Part shown: piece by piece, positions 53,295 to 61,818 of the stretch
Position numbering within the stretch: the first letter of the stretch is position 1
Layout: each line of letters starts with the position of its first letter
Assembly: GCA_022843745.1 (NCBI GenBank)
Contig: JALHNB010000025.1
Coordinates: 38,245 to 102,244, forward strand
DNA length: 64,000 nt
Direction: 5' to 3'
Source of the DNA: Anaerolineae bacterium
Lineage (GTDB): Bacteria; Chloroflexota; Anaerolineae; Aggregatilineales; Phototrophicaceae
Translations under genes and position numbers: made by a program
Notes under the pieces: model-generated
Database searches by the model: none
What the model was told of the DNA's origin: nothing
What the model saw: only the letters and a program-made list of their open reading frames with translations

Positions 53295-53699
53295 GTGAAT
53301 CATCAAATTGACCGGGAAAAATATCGCCCTGTCGCTAATCGAGATCGAATTAGCAGTTTTAGATTTGCATTGGCAGGGCTAGTCTACATTTTTCGCTATG
53401 AGCGAAGTGTTCGGTTATTATCCGTTTATAGTCTCGTGGTTTTGGCTACCGCGTTCTGGCTGGAAGTGAGCGCATTGGCATTGGTTGAGCTGATTCTGGG
53501 ACTTGGCGCGATCTGGATAACCGAGTGCCTGAATACCGCAATTGAAGCGACGGTAGACCTGGCGATGCCGGATTTGCACCCGTTGGCGAAGATCGCTAAA
53601 GATACGGCTGGCGCGGCGACATTTGTGAGTTCATCGCTCTCACTTTTGGTTACGCTGATTATTCTTGTGCCGCCGCTGCTGCACAAATTAGGTAGTTGA
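53295..53699 (+). CDS. dgkA: Diacylglycerol/undecaprenol kinase-like protein (second copy)
   Basis: 134 residues. ECLNTAIEATVDLAMPDLHPLAKIAKDTAGAATF keeps the canonical NTAIE and VD residues, with three helices around it. GTG start with AGGG about seven bases upstream. It follows the first copy by 4 bp. Two tandem dgkA-like genes are unusual; they may have split substrates (diacylglycerol versus undecaprenol) or form a mixed trimer. Confidence 0.9.
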   Translation: MNHQIDREKYRPVANRDRISSFRFALAGLVYIFRYERSVRLLSVYSLVVLATAFWLEVSALALVELILGLGAIWITECLNTAIEATVDLAMPDLHPLAKIAKDTAGAATFVSSSLSLLVTLIILVPPLLHKLGS

Positions 53700-53706
53700 G
53701 GTGTTG

Positions 53707-54849
53707 ATGACCGATTCGCCACCCCCTGAACAGGACAACTCCGCTCGTGGTCGTGCGCGTGATCGTCAGCGCCGTCGTAAAGGGATGGTGCAGCCCTCTG
53801 GCAGTAATCCATCACATTTGAATCCGGCAGGCAGTTTCAAAATGCCGGAGATCAGAATCCCGCGCGGCAGATTGCTGATTTATATTCTCGGCGCGGTGGT
53901 GGTGGTTGCGGCGGTTATCTTCGCTTTGGGACGATTCGCGAATAATGCCCCGGTGGCGCTGCCGAACGCGCTTTGGGTCGGCACAGAATGGACATATGAA
54001 GTCCAGGAAGACGCAAGCCTTCTGACATTTGCGCAGAGTTTGCGAGACCGAGAAATTGGCACGGTCTATGCCTGGGTAAGCTGGTTTCAGGAGGACGCGA
54101 GCTGGCGCGGCGCTGAAAATTTTGGCAATGTCAGCGCTTTTGTGCGGCAGTTTAAGGCAGCCTATCCAGAATCGGTGTTGATGGGTTGGGTGAGCCTGCC
54201 GGTGAATGTTGGCGAAAACAACTATCGTCTGGATAACGAGGATGTGCAGCAAAGCATCGCGGACTTTAGCCAGCGTGTGGTCAACGATATGGGCTTTGAC
54301 GGGGTTTTTCTGAACATCGAGCCAGTATGGGATGGGGACGAAAACTTTTTGTCTCTGCTGCGTAAAGTGCGGGCCAGCGTAGGCGACGATACCCCCATCG
54401 CGGTGGCGATTCCACCTGATTGGAGTCCCATTGATGCTGGAATCGCCGTACCGCCCTTGATCGTGCCAGGGACGATCTGGGAAAAAGAATATAAGCAGAG
54501 TGTCGCGCTCCTCTCCGATGAGATGGTCGTGATGGCTTATAACAGCGGTCTAAGTAACAGTGCTGATTATGTGCAGTGGGTCGCATATCAGGTCAAAGCA
54601 TTTGTCGATGCGGTGAGCGAACTTGGCATTGGCACAGAAATCGTGATTGGTATTCCAACCTATGATAATGAACTGCCCGGTCATGATGTTGCCGTCGAAA
54701 ATGTAGCTTCGGCGGTGCAGGGGGTTCTTGTGGGCTTGCAGGAATTGGGCGAGAGCGCGACGTTCGTGCGCGGTGTGGCAATTTATGCAGGCTGGACAAC
54801 TGATGACACCGAATGGTCGCAGTACGAATCGACGTGGGCGCAGCGCTAA
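53707..54849 (+). CDS. Membrane-anchored glycoside-hydrolase-like TIM-barrel protein
   Basis: 380 residues from ATG 53707 (GAGG five bases upstream). A basic N-terminus (ARGRARDRQRRRKG) precedes one helix (residues ~56-76), so the large domain is outside the membrane. GFDGVFLNIEPV resembles the DGxxxDxE catalytic strand of GH18 enzymes, though the third acidic position differs, and VVMAYNSG and VIGIPTYD are further barrel strands. Activity is uncertain: it may be an inactive sugar-binding relative. It follows the dgkA pair by 7 bp. Confidence 0.7.
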   Translation: MTDSPPPEQDNSARGRARDRQRRRKGMVQPSGSNPSHLNPAGSFKMPEIRIPRGRLLIYILGAVVVVAAVIFALGRFANNAPVALPNALWVGTEWTYEVQEDASLLTFAQSLRDREIGTVYAWVSWFQEDASWRGAENFGNVSAFVRQFKAAYPESVLMGWVSLPVNVGENNYRLDNEDVQQSIADFSQRVVNDMGFDGVFLNIEPVWDGDENFLSLLRKVRASVGDDTPIAVAIPPDWSPIDAGIAVPPLIVPGTIWEKEYKQSVALLSDEMVVMAYNSGLSNSADYVQWVAYQVKAFVDAVSELGIGTEIVIGIPTYDNELPGHDVAVENVASAVQGVLVGLQELGESATFVRGVAIYAGWTTDDTEWSQYESTWAQR

Positions 54850-54979
54850 ATCAGGTAGACATTCGCTCTAGGTTTAGCACTAAAGTGGTAGCGCGACCTC
54901 ATGATTGTTTGTTATAGTAATAATCGGTAAGACATACTTCCCCGCCCGTGTGAAATAATCGCTTGCAACAATTTTTGTT

Positions 54980-56800
54980 TTGAAGAAAGAAGACAAATTG
55001 GCATCTTTGTTGTCCGGTGGGCGAAAATCGGTACTTTCGGTATTTCGTAATCGTAATTTCACCCTGCTGTTGACGGCGATGTTTGTTTCAGATTTTGGAA
55101 CGGCGATCACCTCGATTGCTGCCTCGATTCTGGTGTTTCGGGAAACAGACTCGGCATTCAGCGTTGGTTTGATGCTCATCGCCACTTCCTTGCCAGGGCT
55201 GTTGTTTGGCCTGGTTGCAGGCGTTTTTGTTGATCGCATGGATCGTAAGCGTATTCTGGTCGTCACCGAACTCCTCTCCGGTGTATTGATTTTTTGTGTC
55301 CCCGTGCTGCTGCCAGGGAATATCGCATGGTTGTATATTCTGGTTGCGCTCAAGAGCATCCTCTATCAGTTTTTCAGCCCGGCGCATAACAGCGCTCTGC
55401 CGGATATTGTGAGCAATGAAGAATTGGGAGCCGCTAATTCGCTGCTTTCGAGCATTCAGACTGCCGCGATGGGGTTAGGGTATGCGGCTGCCGGGGTCAT
55501 TGCCACGCAGTTTTCGCCGGAGTCGGCATTCTATATCAACGGAACGACGTTTTTAATTTCGGCGCTGCTGATTAGTTTTGTGGTCATGCCTTCTCATGAA
55601 GAGGAATCTGAGGAGACGACCACAGGGGCAGTTGTCCAGAATTTGCGCGATGGGGCTGTATTCTTATGGCACTCCCCCGCGCTGCGTTCGATGTTGCTTT
55701 TGATTATTCCCATTGGGATTATTTATGGCTTTCTCAATTCGGTGCAGCTTCCGTTTGCGTTCCGCGCGTTAGGTGCAACAGAGTTTGAGTACAGCCTGAT
55801 CGAAAGCCTGAGTCTGGTGGGTTTTGTGACGGGGGCGCTCGTCATGACCGTGATTACTGATCGGCTTCGCGAAGGCCAATGGATTGCTCTCAGTTTTTTG
55901 ATTGTGGGGGTATTCGAAGTGGTTTATTCACAGGTTACATCCGTAACAGCGGTTATACTGCTCTCGATGTTGATTAATTTCCTGGATGTCCCTTCGTACA
56001 TCGGTCAGAATTTGCTGGTTCAGCGTAATACGACTCGGCAGATGCGAGGGCGTGTTTCCAGTGTGTTTTATGTGATTCGCGACTTTGCGATGATGATCGG
56101 CATTGGCATGGTGGGTGTTGTGGATGTGATCGACATCCGTTTGGCGGTACTCGTTTCTGCTTTAGCGCTCGTATTATTTGGGATCATTGTTTTTATCATG
56201 CCGGGTTTGCGCCGTCCAGCCGCCGAATGGCATCAATCCATTGCGCTCCTGCGTGGGATTTCAGAAGCGCCGGGTTTAGGTACTGGGCGTTCGATCAACA
56301 TGGCCGATGTTGAGCGTTTGAAGCAGGTTATTCCAGCATTTGCCTGCCTGACGGTTGCTGAACACCAGCGCATCGTGTCCGATATTACCTATGCCGAGGC
56401 CGAAGCGGGGACAGTCATTGTGCGCCAGGGTGAGGAGAATGCTTTTGCCTATTTCATTCTGGAGGGCAGCGTTGTCGTTGGACACGTTTATAAAGAGCAG
56501 GAACGGATTCTGATGATTTTGAACGCGGGCGATTTCTTTGGCGAAATTGCCGCCCTCACAGGTGTACCCCGAACTGCAAATATCCTGGCAAAAGAACGGA
56601 CATCGCTGCTGCGTGTGCCTTCCCATACGTTGCGCGATCTGGTCAAACATCCAGCGCTCCACCGTCTTTTCTTCTCAAAAATGATGGAGCGTATGATGAG
56701 CCTGGATATGCTGGACATGCCTACCCAAGCTCGGCACGATCAGGATATGCTGCGTGACCTGCGCAGAACCACAGAAATGAAAGTCGTCGTTGTCGATTAA
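54980..56800 (+). CDS. MFS transporter fused to a C-terminal cyclic-nucleotide-binding domain
   Basis: 606 residues. Residues ~20-410 are a 12-helix major facilitator protein with the GLVAGVFVDRMDRKR loop (2-3 motif A) typical of enterobactin-exporter-like MFS-3 proteins. After a linker, ~450-560 form a cNMP-binding domain of the Crp type (EAGTVIVRQGEENAFAYFIL, ILNAGDFFGEIAALTG, PRTANILAKERTSLL). The FFGEIAAL-x-x-x-PRTA phosphate cassette is complete. This suggests a transporter gated by cAMP or cGMP. TTG start; no partner gene. Confidence 0.9.
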   Translation: MKKEDKLASLLSGGRKSVLSVFRNRNFTLLLTAMFVSDFGTAITSIAASILVFRETDSAFSVGLMLIATSLPGLLFGLVAGVFVDRMDRKRILVVTELLSGVLIFCVPVLLPGNIAWLYILVALKSILYQFFSPAHNSALPDIVSNEELGAANSLLSSIQTAAMGLGYAAAGVIATQFSPESAFYINGTTFLISALLISFVVMPSHEEESEETTTGAVVQNLRDGAVFLWHSPALRSMLLLIIPIGIIYGFLNSVQLPFAFRALGATEFEYSLIESLSLVGFVTGALVMTVITDRLREGQWIALSFLIVGVFEVVYSQVTSVTAVILLSMLINFLDVPSYIGQNLLVQRNTTRQMRGRVSSVFYVIRDFAMMIGIGMVGVVDVIDIRLAVLVSALALVLFGIIVFIMPGLRRPAAEWHQSIALLRGISEAPGLGTGRSINMADVERLKQVIPAFACLTVAEHQRIVSDITYAEAEAGTVIVRQGEENAFAYFILEGSVVVGHVYKEQERILMILNAGDFFGEIAALTGVPRTANILAKERTSLLRVPSHTLRDLVKHPALHRLFFSKMMERMMSLDMLDMPTQARHDQDMLRDLRRTTEMKVVVVD

Positions 56801-56808
56801 TATCCGGC

Positions 56809-56862
56809 AAGGCAGCTTTACATTGTCGAGTGATACCTGAAAAGGCAGCATCACATTTTCCC
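56809..56862 (-). repeat. 33-bp tail duplication after the M20 peptidase gene
   Basis: AAGGCAGC with the following ATTTCACAT-like stretch occurs at 56842 (overlapping the stop codon) and again at 56809, 33 bp apart. Minus-strand copies are AATGTGATGCTGCCTT and AATGTAAAGCTGCCTT. Confidence 0.7.
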
Positions 56863-58218
56863 GATCTCCTCATAGAAGCAGATGGCTGTTTTGACACCTT
56901 TATGAAAGGCTTCAACCAGGTAGCGCTCGTCCGGCCCGTGTGCGCCATCACCCACGCCAAAACCGAGGAGCACCACTGGTAAGCCCAGCTTTCCCTGAAA
57001 ATCTGCGACAATCGGAATACTGCCCCCGCTGCGTGTGAAGATCGGATCGCCGCCCCAACCGCGTTTGAAAGCCCTGATCGCAGCTTGAATCGACGGTGCT
57101 TTCAAATCGGTGTAGGCTGCTTCGCCATGATGCAAAAGCTTAAGTTCGCTTTTGACCGTCGGCGGTGTGATCTTCGCGATATGGTCGCGCAAAAGCTCGT
57201 AAATACGCAGCGCTTTTTGGTTCGCCACCAAACGACAGCTAATTTTTGCCATCGCTTTGGCAGGCAAAACGGTTTTCGCGCCGGGGCCAGTAAAGCCGCT
57301 GAGAATGCCGTTGATTTCCAGGGTTGGACGCGCACCCATGCGCTCGACCAGCGTATAATCCGGTTCACCCCAGGTCATCGGGACACCCGTTTGCTCGATC
57401 CAATATTCATCACTCAAGGCATGTTTGTTGAGTTCTTCACGCTCCTGCGGGTCGAGCGCCAGCACATCGTCGTAAAAGCCGGGGACATTAATGCTGCCAT
57501 CCGGGTTGTGCAACTGCGTAATCAGCTCGGAAATGGCCTGTGCGGGGTTATGAACCGTGCCACCCGCGCCGCTGTGCATATCCACCTCCGGCCCTTGCAC
57601 ATGCAGTTCCATGTAGACCAGCCCGCGCAGGGCATAACAAATTTCCGGCTGGTCAAGCTTGTCCATCCCCGTATCGGAGATGACGCAAACATCGGCTTTG
57701 AGGCGCTCGACATTGTTATTGACGAACTCAGCCAGGTGCGCCGATGAAATTTCTTCTTCGCCCTCGATCAGAAATTTGATGTTGACAGGCAGCTTACCTT
57801 CGCCTGCCAGCAGCGATTCGACAGCTTTAAGATGTCCGAAAACCTGACCTTTGTCATCAATGCAGCCACGTGCATAAATATAACCATCTTCGCGCACGAC
57901 GGGTTCAAAAGGATCGCTTGTCCAGCCATCGACCATTTCGGCTGGCTGCACATCGTAATGACCATATACCAACAGAGTCGGTGCGCTCTCGCCTGCGTTC
58001 ATCCATTCGCCATAAACGATTGGATGCCCAGCGGTGGGAATTGATTCGGCATTTTGCAGGCCAATGCGCTTCATATCCGCCACCAGCCAATCCGCCGCGC
58101 GTTTGACATCTCCAGCGCGTTCGGGCAGTGTGCTGACGCTGGGGATGCGAATCAATTCAAAAAGCTGATTCAGAAAGAGATCACCATTTTCTTCGGCGTA
58201 GTCCTGCGCGTTGGTCAT
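56851..58218 (-). CDS. M20 family dipeptidase (zinc metallopeptidase)
   Basis: 455 residues. Zinc and catalytic residues are in place: His87 and Asp89 in VYGHYDVQP, Asp121 in GCIDDKGQ, Glu154-Glu155 in IEGEEEISS, and a late His in the dimerisation-domain end (GVGDGAHGPDE). The subgroup resembles carnosine-type dipeptidases (CPGII). No signal peptide, so cytoplasmic. It converges on the MFS gene and has its tail duplicated in the gap. Confidence 0.93.
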   Translation of the reverse strand: MTNAQDYAEENGDLFLNQLFELIRIPSVSTLPERAGDVKRAADWLVADMKRIGLQNAESIPTAGHPIVYGEWMNAGESAPTLLVYGHYDVQPAEMVDGWTSDPFEPVVREDGYIYARGCIDDKGQVFGHLKAVESLLAGEGKLPVNIKFLIEGEEEISSAHLAEFVNNNVERLKADVCVISDTGMDKLDQPEICYALRGLVYMELHVQGPEVDMHSGAGGTVHNPAQAISELITQLHNPDGSINVPGFYDDVLALDPQEREELNKHALSDEYWIEQTGVPMTWGEPDYTLVERMGARPTLEINGILSGFTGPGAKTVLPAKAMAKISCRLVANQKALRIYELLRDHIAKITPPTVKSELKLLHHGEAAYTDLKAPSIQAAIRAFKRGWGGDPIFTRSGGSIPIVADFQGKLGLPVVLLGFGVGDGAHGPDERYLVEAFHKGVKTAICFYEEIGKM

Positions 58219-58240
58219 GCTTTGTTGCTCCTCAATGATA

Positions 58241-58291
58241 TGGTGAGATAAAAATCATCATATGGCGACATCATGGTGAGATAAAAATCAT
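58241..58291 (-). repeat. 33-bp tail duplication after the WD40-like gene
   Basis: TGGTGAGATAAAAATCAT occurs at 58241 and at 58274, exactly 33 bp apart; the copy at 58274 contains the gene's TGA stop. Eighteen bases are identical. Confidence 0.9.
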
Positions 58292-59364
58292 AGTGTAATG
58301 ATGTAGAAGAGATTATCGTCGCTGTTGGTATTGCCAAATCCGCCTGAAATAAGCTGACTGTTGTCCGATGTGAATGCTAAATAAAGCTGTGGGCCGATAA
58401 CACGTATTTCGTCCGATTCGGGTAGCTCAATTTCAATCGGTGTCGAATCCGCAGTGAGTTGGGTGATAAAAATGGTCGTTTCGGTGATCCACGCGACCAT
58501 CGTGCCATCCGGTGACATCGTAAATTGGCGTGCTTCCTCTGCCGGGATCATCAGGCTTTCGCTGCCGGATTCGATTTCCAGCACATGAATCGCGTCATCT
58601 TTGCCATCAAAATAAATGAGTGAATCCCCATCGGGCGAAAAATAGAGATTCCGAATATCGAAACGCGGCAAATCATCAACAGACTGGCGTAAAAGACGAC
58701 TTTCTCCGCTGGCAAAATCCCATAACCAGATATTGCCACGTCCCGTTACGACAGCGGCCTGGCTTCCATCAGCGTTAATATCGAAGCCGACATAATACTC
58801 CGCTCCGCCTGTACCGCCAAACTGTATCTCTTTCCATTCGCCAAAACTCTCAGATCGCTGCATGAAGATGGCCTGGATGTAGCCAGAATCCGTGTCCCAT
58901 AATAAAAGTTGACCTATCGAGCCATTATGGACAACCGCTAATGTTTTGCCGTCCGGTAAAAAATCGAGCATTGCATTACCGGGAATCGCGCCGATCTGTT
59001 TGATTGTGCTGCCGTCAGCGGTGTTCCAAAGATAGATGTAACCGTTGTTATGATAGGAAGCAGCTTTCGTGCCGTCCGGCGTGAAAGCAACATCGGCTGC
59101 GTAGTCGGTTGCGCCCGTGAAGGTGGTTTTTTCGCTGCCGTCGGCGACATTGATTAAACGAATTGGCAGATAATCGTCGATGATTTCATCATTGTGAATC
59201 ACTGCGTTTTCGAAAATGGCGATTGTCTGCTCATCTGGTGAGAGCGTCACGCCGAACATCTGACCGAACGCGGGGATCGACTTGATTTCCGCATCCTGAG
59301 CGTGAATGGTTGAAGTCAATGCAAGCAATGCAATAAGAATACTGATAAGCCTCTTGCGTAGCAT
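58288..59364 (-). CDS. Secreted WD40-like beta-propeller protein
   Basis: 358 residues from ATG 59364, which has AGAGAGG six bases upstream. A signal peptide (LRKRLISILIALLALTSTIHA) is followed by repeated propeller strands such as LSPDEQTIAIFE, FTPDGTKAAS, FLPDGKTLAVVH and FSPDGDSLIYFD. Each has a Ser/Thr-Pro-Asp-Gly turn. It is similar in style to the TolB-like protein at 42598, but not a close copy. Function unknown, extracytoplasmic. Confidence 0.85.
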   Translation of the reverse strand: MLRKRLISILIALLALTSTIHAQDAEIKSIPAFGQMFGVTLSPDEQTIAIFENAVIHNDEIIDDYLPIRLINVADGSEKTTFTGATDYAADVAFTPDGTKAASYHNNGYIYLWNTADGSTIKQIGAIPGNAMLDFLPDGKTLAVVHNGSIGQLLLWDTDSGYIQAIFMQRSESFGEWKEIQFGGTGGAEYYVGFDINADGSQAAVVTGRGNIWLWDFASGESRLLRQSVDDLPRFDIRNLYFSPDGDSLIYFDGKDDAIHVLEIESGSESLMIPAEEARQFTMSPDGTMVAWITETTIFITQLTADSTPIEIELPESDEIRVIGPQLYLAFTSDNSQLISGGFGNTNSDDNLFYIITL

Positions 59365-59387
59365 TTTTACCTCTCTAAAAGTTGATT

Positions 59388-60410
59388 TCAATGACAAAAT
59401 ACACGGCCTGCGTTTTTCCATATTGCTGCTTTTTCCGGGTTATCCGGCTCGAATGGAAAATAATAGCCAACGCGATCTAACAGACCGTCATACCGTGCCT
59501 TGACTACTTGTGCCAGTTCTTCCGGCGCGGCGACAACTGCGAACTCGTTGAGCATCATGTCGTCGATAACTTCACCCATCTTATCCCATTTGCCTGAACG
59601 TGCCATTTTACTCAATTCCGTGCGCACATCTCCCCAACCGTGTAAGTCCAGAACGGGCGCGTAGCTGGGAGTGCTGGCGTAAAACGCGATTTGCGATTTG
59701 ACTGGCGCAGCATTCACTTGTGCTTCGCGTTCGTCGCGGGCAGCGACTACAAAAACCGCGCAGCTTAGATTGACATCAGTGCGGGTGCGGCCTGTGTTGT
59801 GTGCGCCAAGCTCGATATTGGGGATGATCTGCTCCTTGAGGTAGCGAACGGTATGGAAGGGGTGAATGTGGAATCCCTGGCAAAGTTCGCCCGCCAGTTG
59901 GCATAATTTTTCGTTCACGCCAGCGATATAAATGGGAATATCGGGGTGCTGAATCGCGCCCGGTGAGAAAAAGGGTGTCATCAGCGTAAATTGATAATGT
60001 TCACCTTTATAGCGCAGTCGTTCACCAGTCTGCCAGCTATGCCAGATCGCCCGCAGCGACTCAATGTATTCGCGCAGACGTGGAACAGGTGCGCTCCAGG
60101 GTGTGCTGAAGCGTTTGGTGATGTGAATTTCAATCTGCGTTCCTAACCCTAAAATAAATCGCCCATCCGACTGAGCCGCTAAATCCCAGGCGGTATTGGC
60201 GACCATCATAGGGCTGCGCGGGAAGGCAACCGCAATACCCGTGCCGATATTGATTTTGGTGGTTGCGCTTGCCGCATGGGTGAGTGGCAAAAATGGATCG
60301 TGGGCGATTTCCGGTGTCCAAAGCCCATTAAAGCCATAAGTCTCAACGGCACGAGCGATTGGAGCGATCTTATTGAGATTCGTGGGGATAACCGTCACAT
60401 CAAATTTCAT
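59388..60410 (-). CDS. LLM class (luciferase-like) F420-dependent oxidoreductase
   Basis: 340 residues. The luciferase-like barrel shows GFNGLWTPEIAHDPFLPL, KINIGTGIAVAFPRSP, GRFILGLGTQ and HPDIPIYIAGVN, the pattern of the F420-dependent TIGR03617-type subgroup rather than of FMN monooxygenases. It probably reduces or oxidises an organic substrate using coenzyme F420, which Chloroflexota can make. It is 23 bp upstream of the WD40-like gene, whose SD lies in that gap. Confidence 0.88.
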   Translation of the reverse strand: MKFDVTVIPTNLNKIAPIARAVETYGFNGLWTPEIAHDPFLPLTHAASATTKINIGTGIAVAFPRSPMMVANTAWDLAAQSDGRFILGLGTQIEIHITKRFSTPWSAPVPRLREYIESLRAIWHSWQTGERLRYKGEHYQFTLMTPFFSPGAIQHPDIPIYIAGVNEKLCQLAGELCQGFHIHPFHTVRYLKEQIIPNIELGAHNTGRTRTDVNLSCAVFVVAARDEREAQVNAAPVKSQIAFYASTPSYAPVLDLHGWGDVRTELSKMARSGKWDKMGEVIDDMMLNEFAVVAAPEELAQVVKARYDGLLDRVGYYFPFEPDNPEKAAIWKNAGRVFCH

Positions 60411-60483
60411 AAATCACGCAACCTTTGTTGAAATGTTGATGAAAGTATAACAAATGTTTGGTATGGTGTTTCATTCGCGACGG

Positions 60484-60502
60484 TTATACACGGGTGTATA
60501 AT
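60484..60502. promoter_or_regulatory. Perfect palindrome overlapping a TATAAT box
   Basis: TTATACACGGGTGTATAA (60484-60501) is an 18-bp perfect inverted repeat in the gap between the LLM oxidoreductase and GAF-PP2C genes. TATAAT (60497-60502) overlaps its right half and points to the PP2C gene. A likely operator. Confidence 0.6.
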
Positions 60503-60543
60503 AAACAGATGTTTCATAGTTTACTGCTTAATTGAGGGGTTCT

Positions 60544-61818
60544 ATGTCCGACCAACCCGTCCTCCATAAAATCAGCCCGGAACATTTGCTGACCCTATAT
60601 GAAATCACGCGGGCCATGAATTCCAGCCTCGATTTTGACGAGGTGTTGAACCAGGCGATTGACTCCATCATGCTGGTCACAAAAGCAGAGCGCGGCGTGC
60701 TGATGATCGCTGATGATCATACAGGTGAAATGCACGTTCGCATCGCACGGGGTGTAAGCGGTCAGACTCTGCAAACTGAAGCGCCTTACAGCACGACGAT
60801 TGTGAATCAAGTTATGGAGACACGCCAACCGCTGCTGACGAACAACGCGATGCTGGATAATCGTTACAGCCCCGGTCAGAGCATTATTATGCGCGGTCTG
60901 CGGGCGATTCTGTGTGCGCCGATGATGGTCAAAGAACGGTTGGTTGGCGTCGTTTATGTTGATACCTCGATGCGAACCGGCACATTTACCGAAATGGATC
61001 GCGATTTATTGAGCGCTGTTGCTGGACAGGCCGGGATCGCTATCGAAAATGCACGTCTGTATCAGGTTGCTGTCGAGAAAGGCCGTCTGGAACGCGAATT
61101 TCAAATGGCGCGTGAGATGCAGCAGGCTTTGATGCCGCTTAGGATGCCTAAACTTCCGGGTTATGATTTGTGCGCGACGTGGCGTGCTGCGCGGGAGATG
61201 GCGGGTGATTTTTACGATGCTTTTGTTTTGACAGGTGATCTGTTAGGGATTGTGATTGCCGATGTATCCGATAAAGGTGCGCCTGCTGCGTTATTTATGG
61301 CTGTTGCGCGCAGTTTTATCCGTAGCTATGCCCATGCGGGGTTGTCGCCTACAGAAACATTGGGGCGGACGAATGATCTGATTTTGGATGATGCTGAAAG
61401 CGGTATGTTTGTAACGGTCTACCACAGTGTTTTCCAGGCGGATGGCTCATGTTGTAATGTCAACGCCGGACATAACCCGCCGCTGCTGTATCGCCACGCG
61501 ACGCACAGTGGGGAGTTTATGCCACGTGGTGGTCGGGCAATTGGCTGGTTTGCCAATAATCCGGTTAAAGAAACGATGTTGACTCTCGAACCCGAAGATA
61601 TGCTGATTTACTATACAGATGGGCTGACCGAAGCCGAAAACGCCGAGGGCGATTACTATGGAGAGCATCGGCTAGTGGAAGCCGTATTACAAGCTGCTGG
61701 ACAGACGGCAGATGCCGTTCTGGAACATATCGTACATGATGTTGAATCGTTTTGCGCGGGCGTACCGTTATTCGATGATCTTACGCTGGTGGTCGTCCGC
61801 TATACGGGAGGAAATTGA
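60544..61818 (+). CDS. GAF domain PP2C-type phosphatase (SpoIIE/RsbU family)
   Basis: 424 residues from ATG 60544 (GAGGGG about five bases upstream); a TTG at 60532 is upstream of that SD. A GAF sensory domain (~30-180) is followed by a short coiled linker (EREFQMAREMQQALMP) and a SpoIIE phosphatase domain with metal-binding acidic residues in AGDFYDAF, VIADVSDKGAPA and DDLTLVVVRY. Such proteins dephosphorylate anti-anti-sigma factors in partner-switching, but no such partner is seen here. Confidence 0.92.
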   Translation: MSDQPVLHKISPEHLLTLYEITRAMNSSLDFDEVLNQAIDSIMLVTKAERGVLMIADDHTGEMHVRIARGVSGQTLQTEAPYSTTIVNQVMETRQPLLTNNAMLDNRYSPGQSIIMRGLRAILCAPMMVKERLVGVVYVDTSMRTGTFTEMDRDLLSAVAGQAGIAIENARLYQVAVEKGRLEREFQMAREMQQALMPLRMPKLPGYDLCATWRAAREMAGDFYDAFVLTGDLLGIVIADVSDKGAPAALFMAVARSFIRSYAHAGLSPTETLGRTNDLILDDAESGMFVTVYHSVFQADGSCCNVNAGHNPPLLYRHATHSGEFMPRGGRAIGWFANNPVKETMLTLEPEDMLIYYTDGLTEAENAEGDYYGEHRLVEAVLQAAGQTADAVLEHIVHDVESFCAGVPLFDDLTLVVVRYTGGN

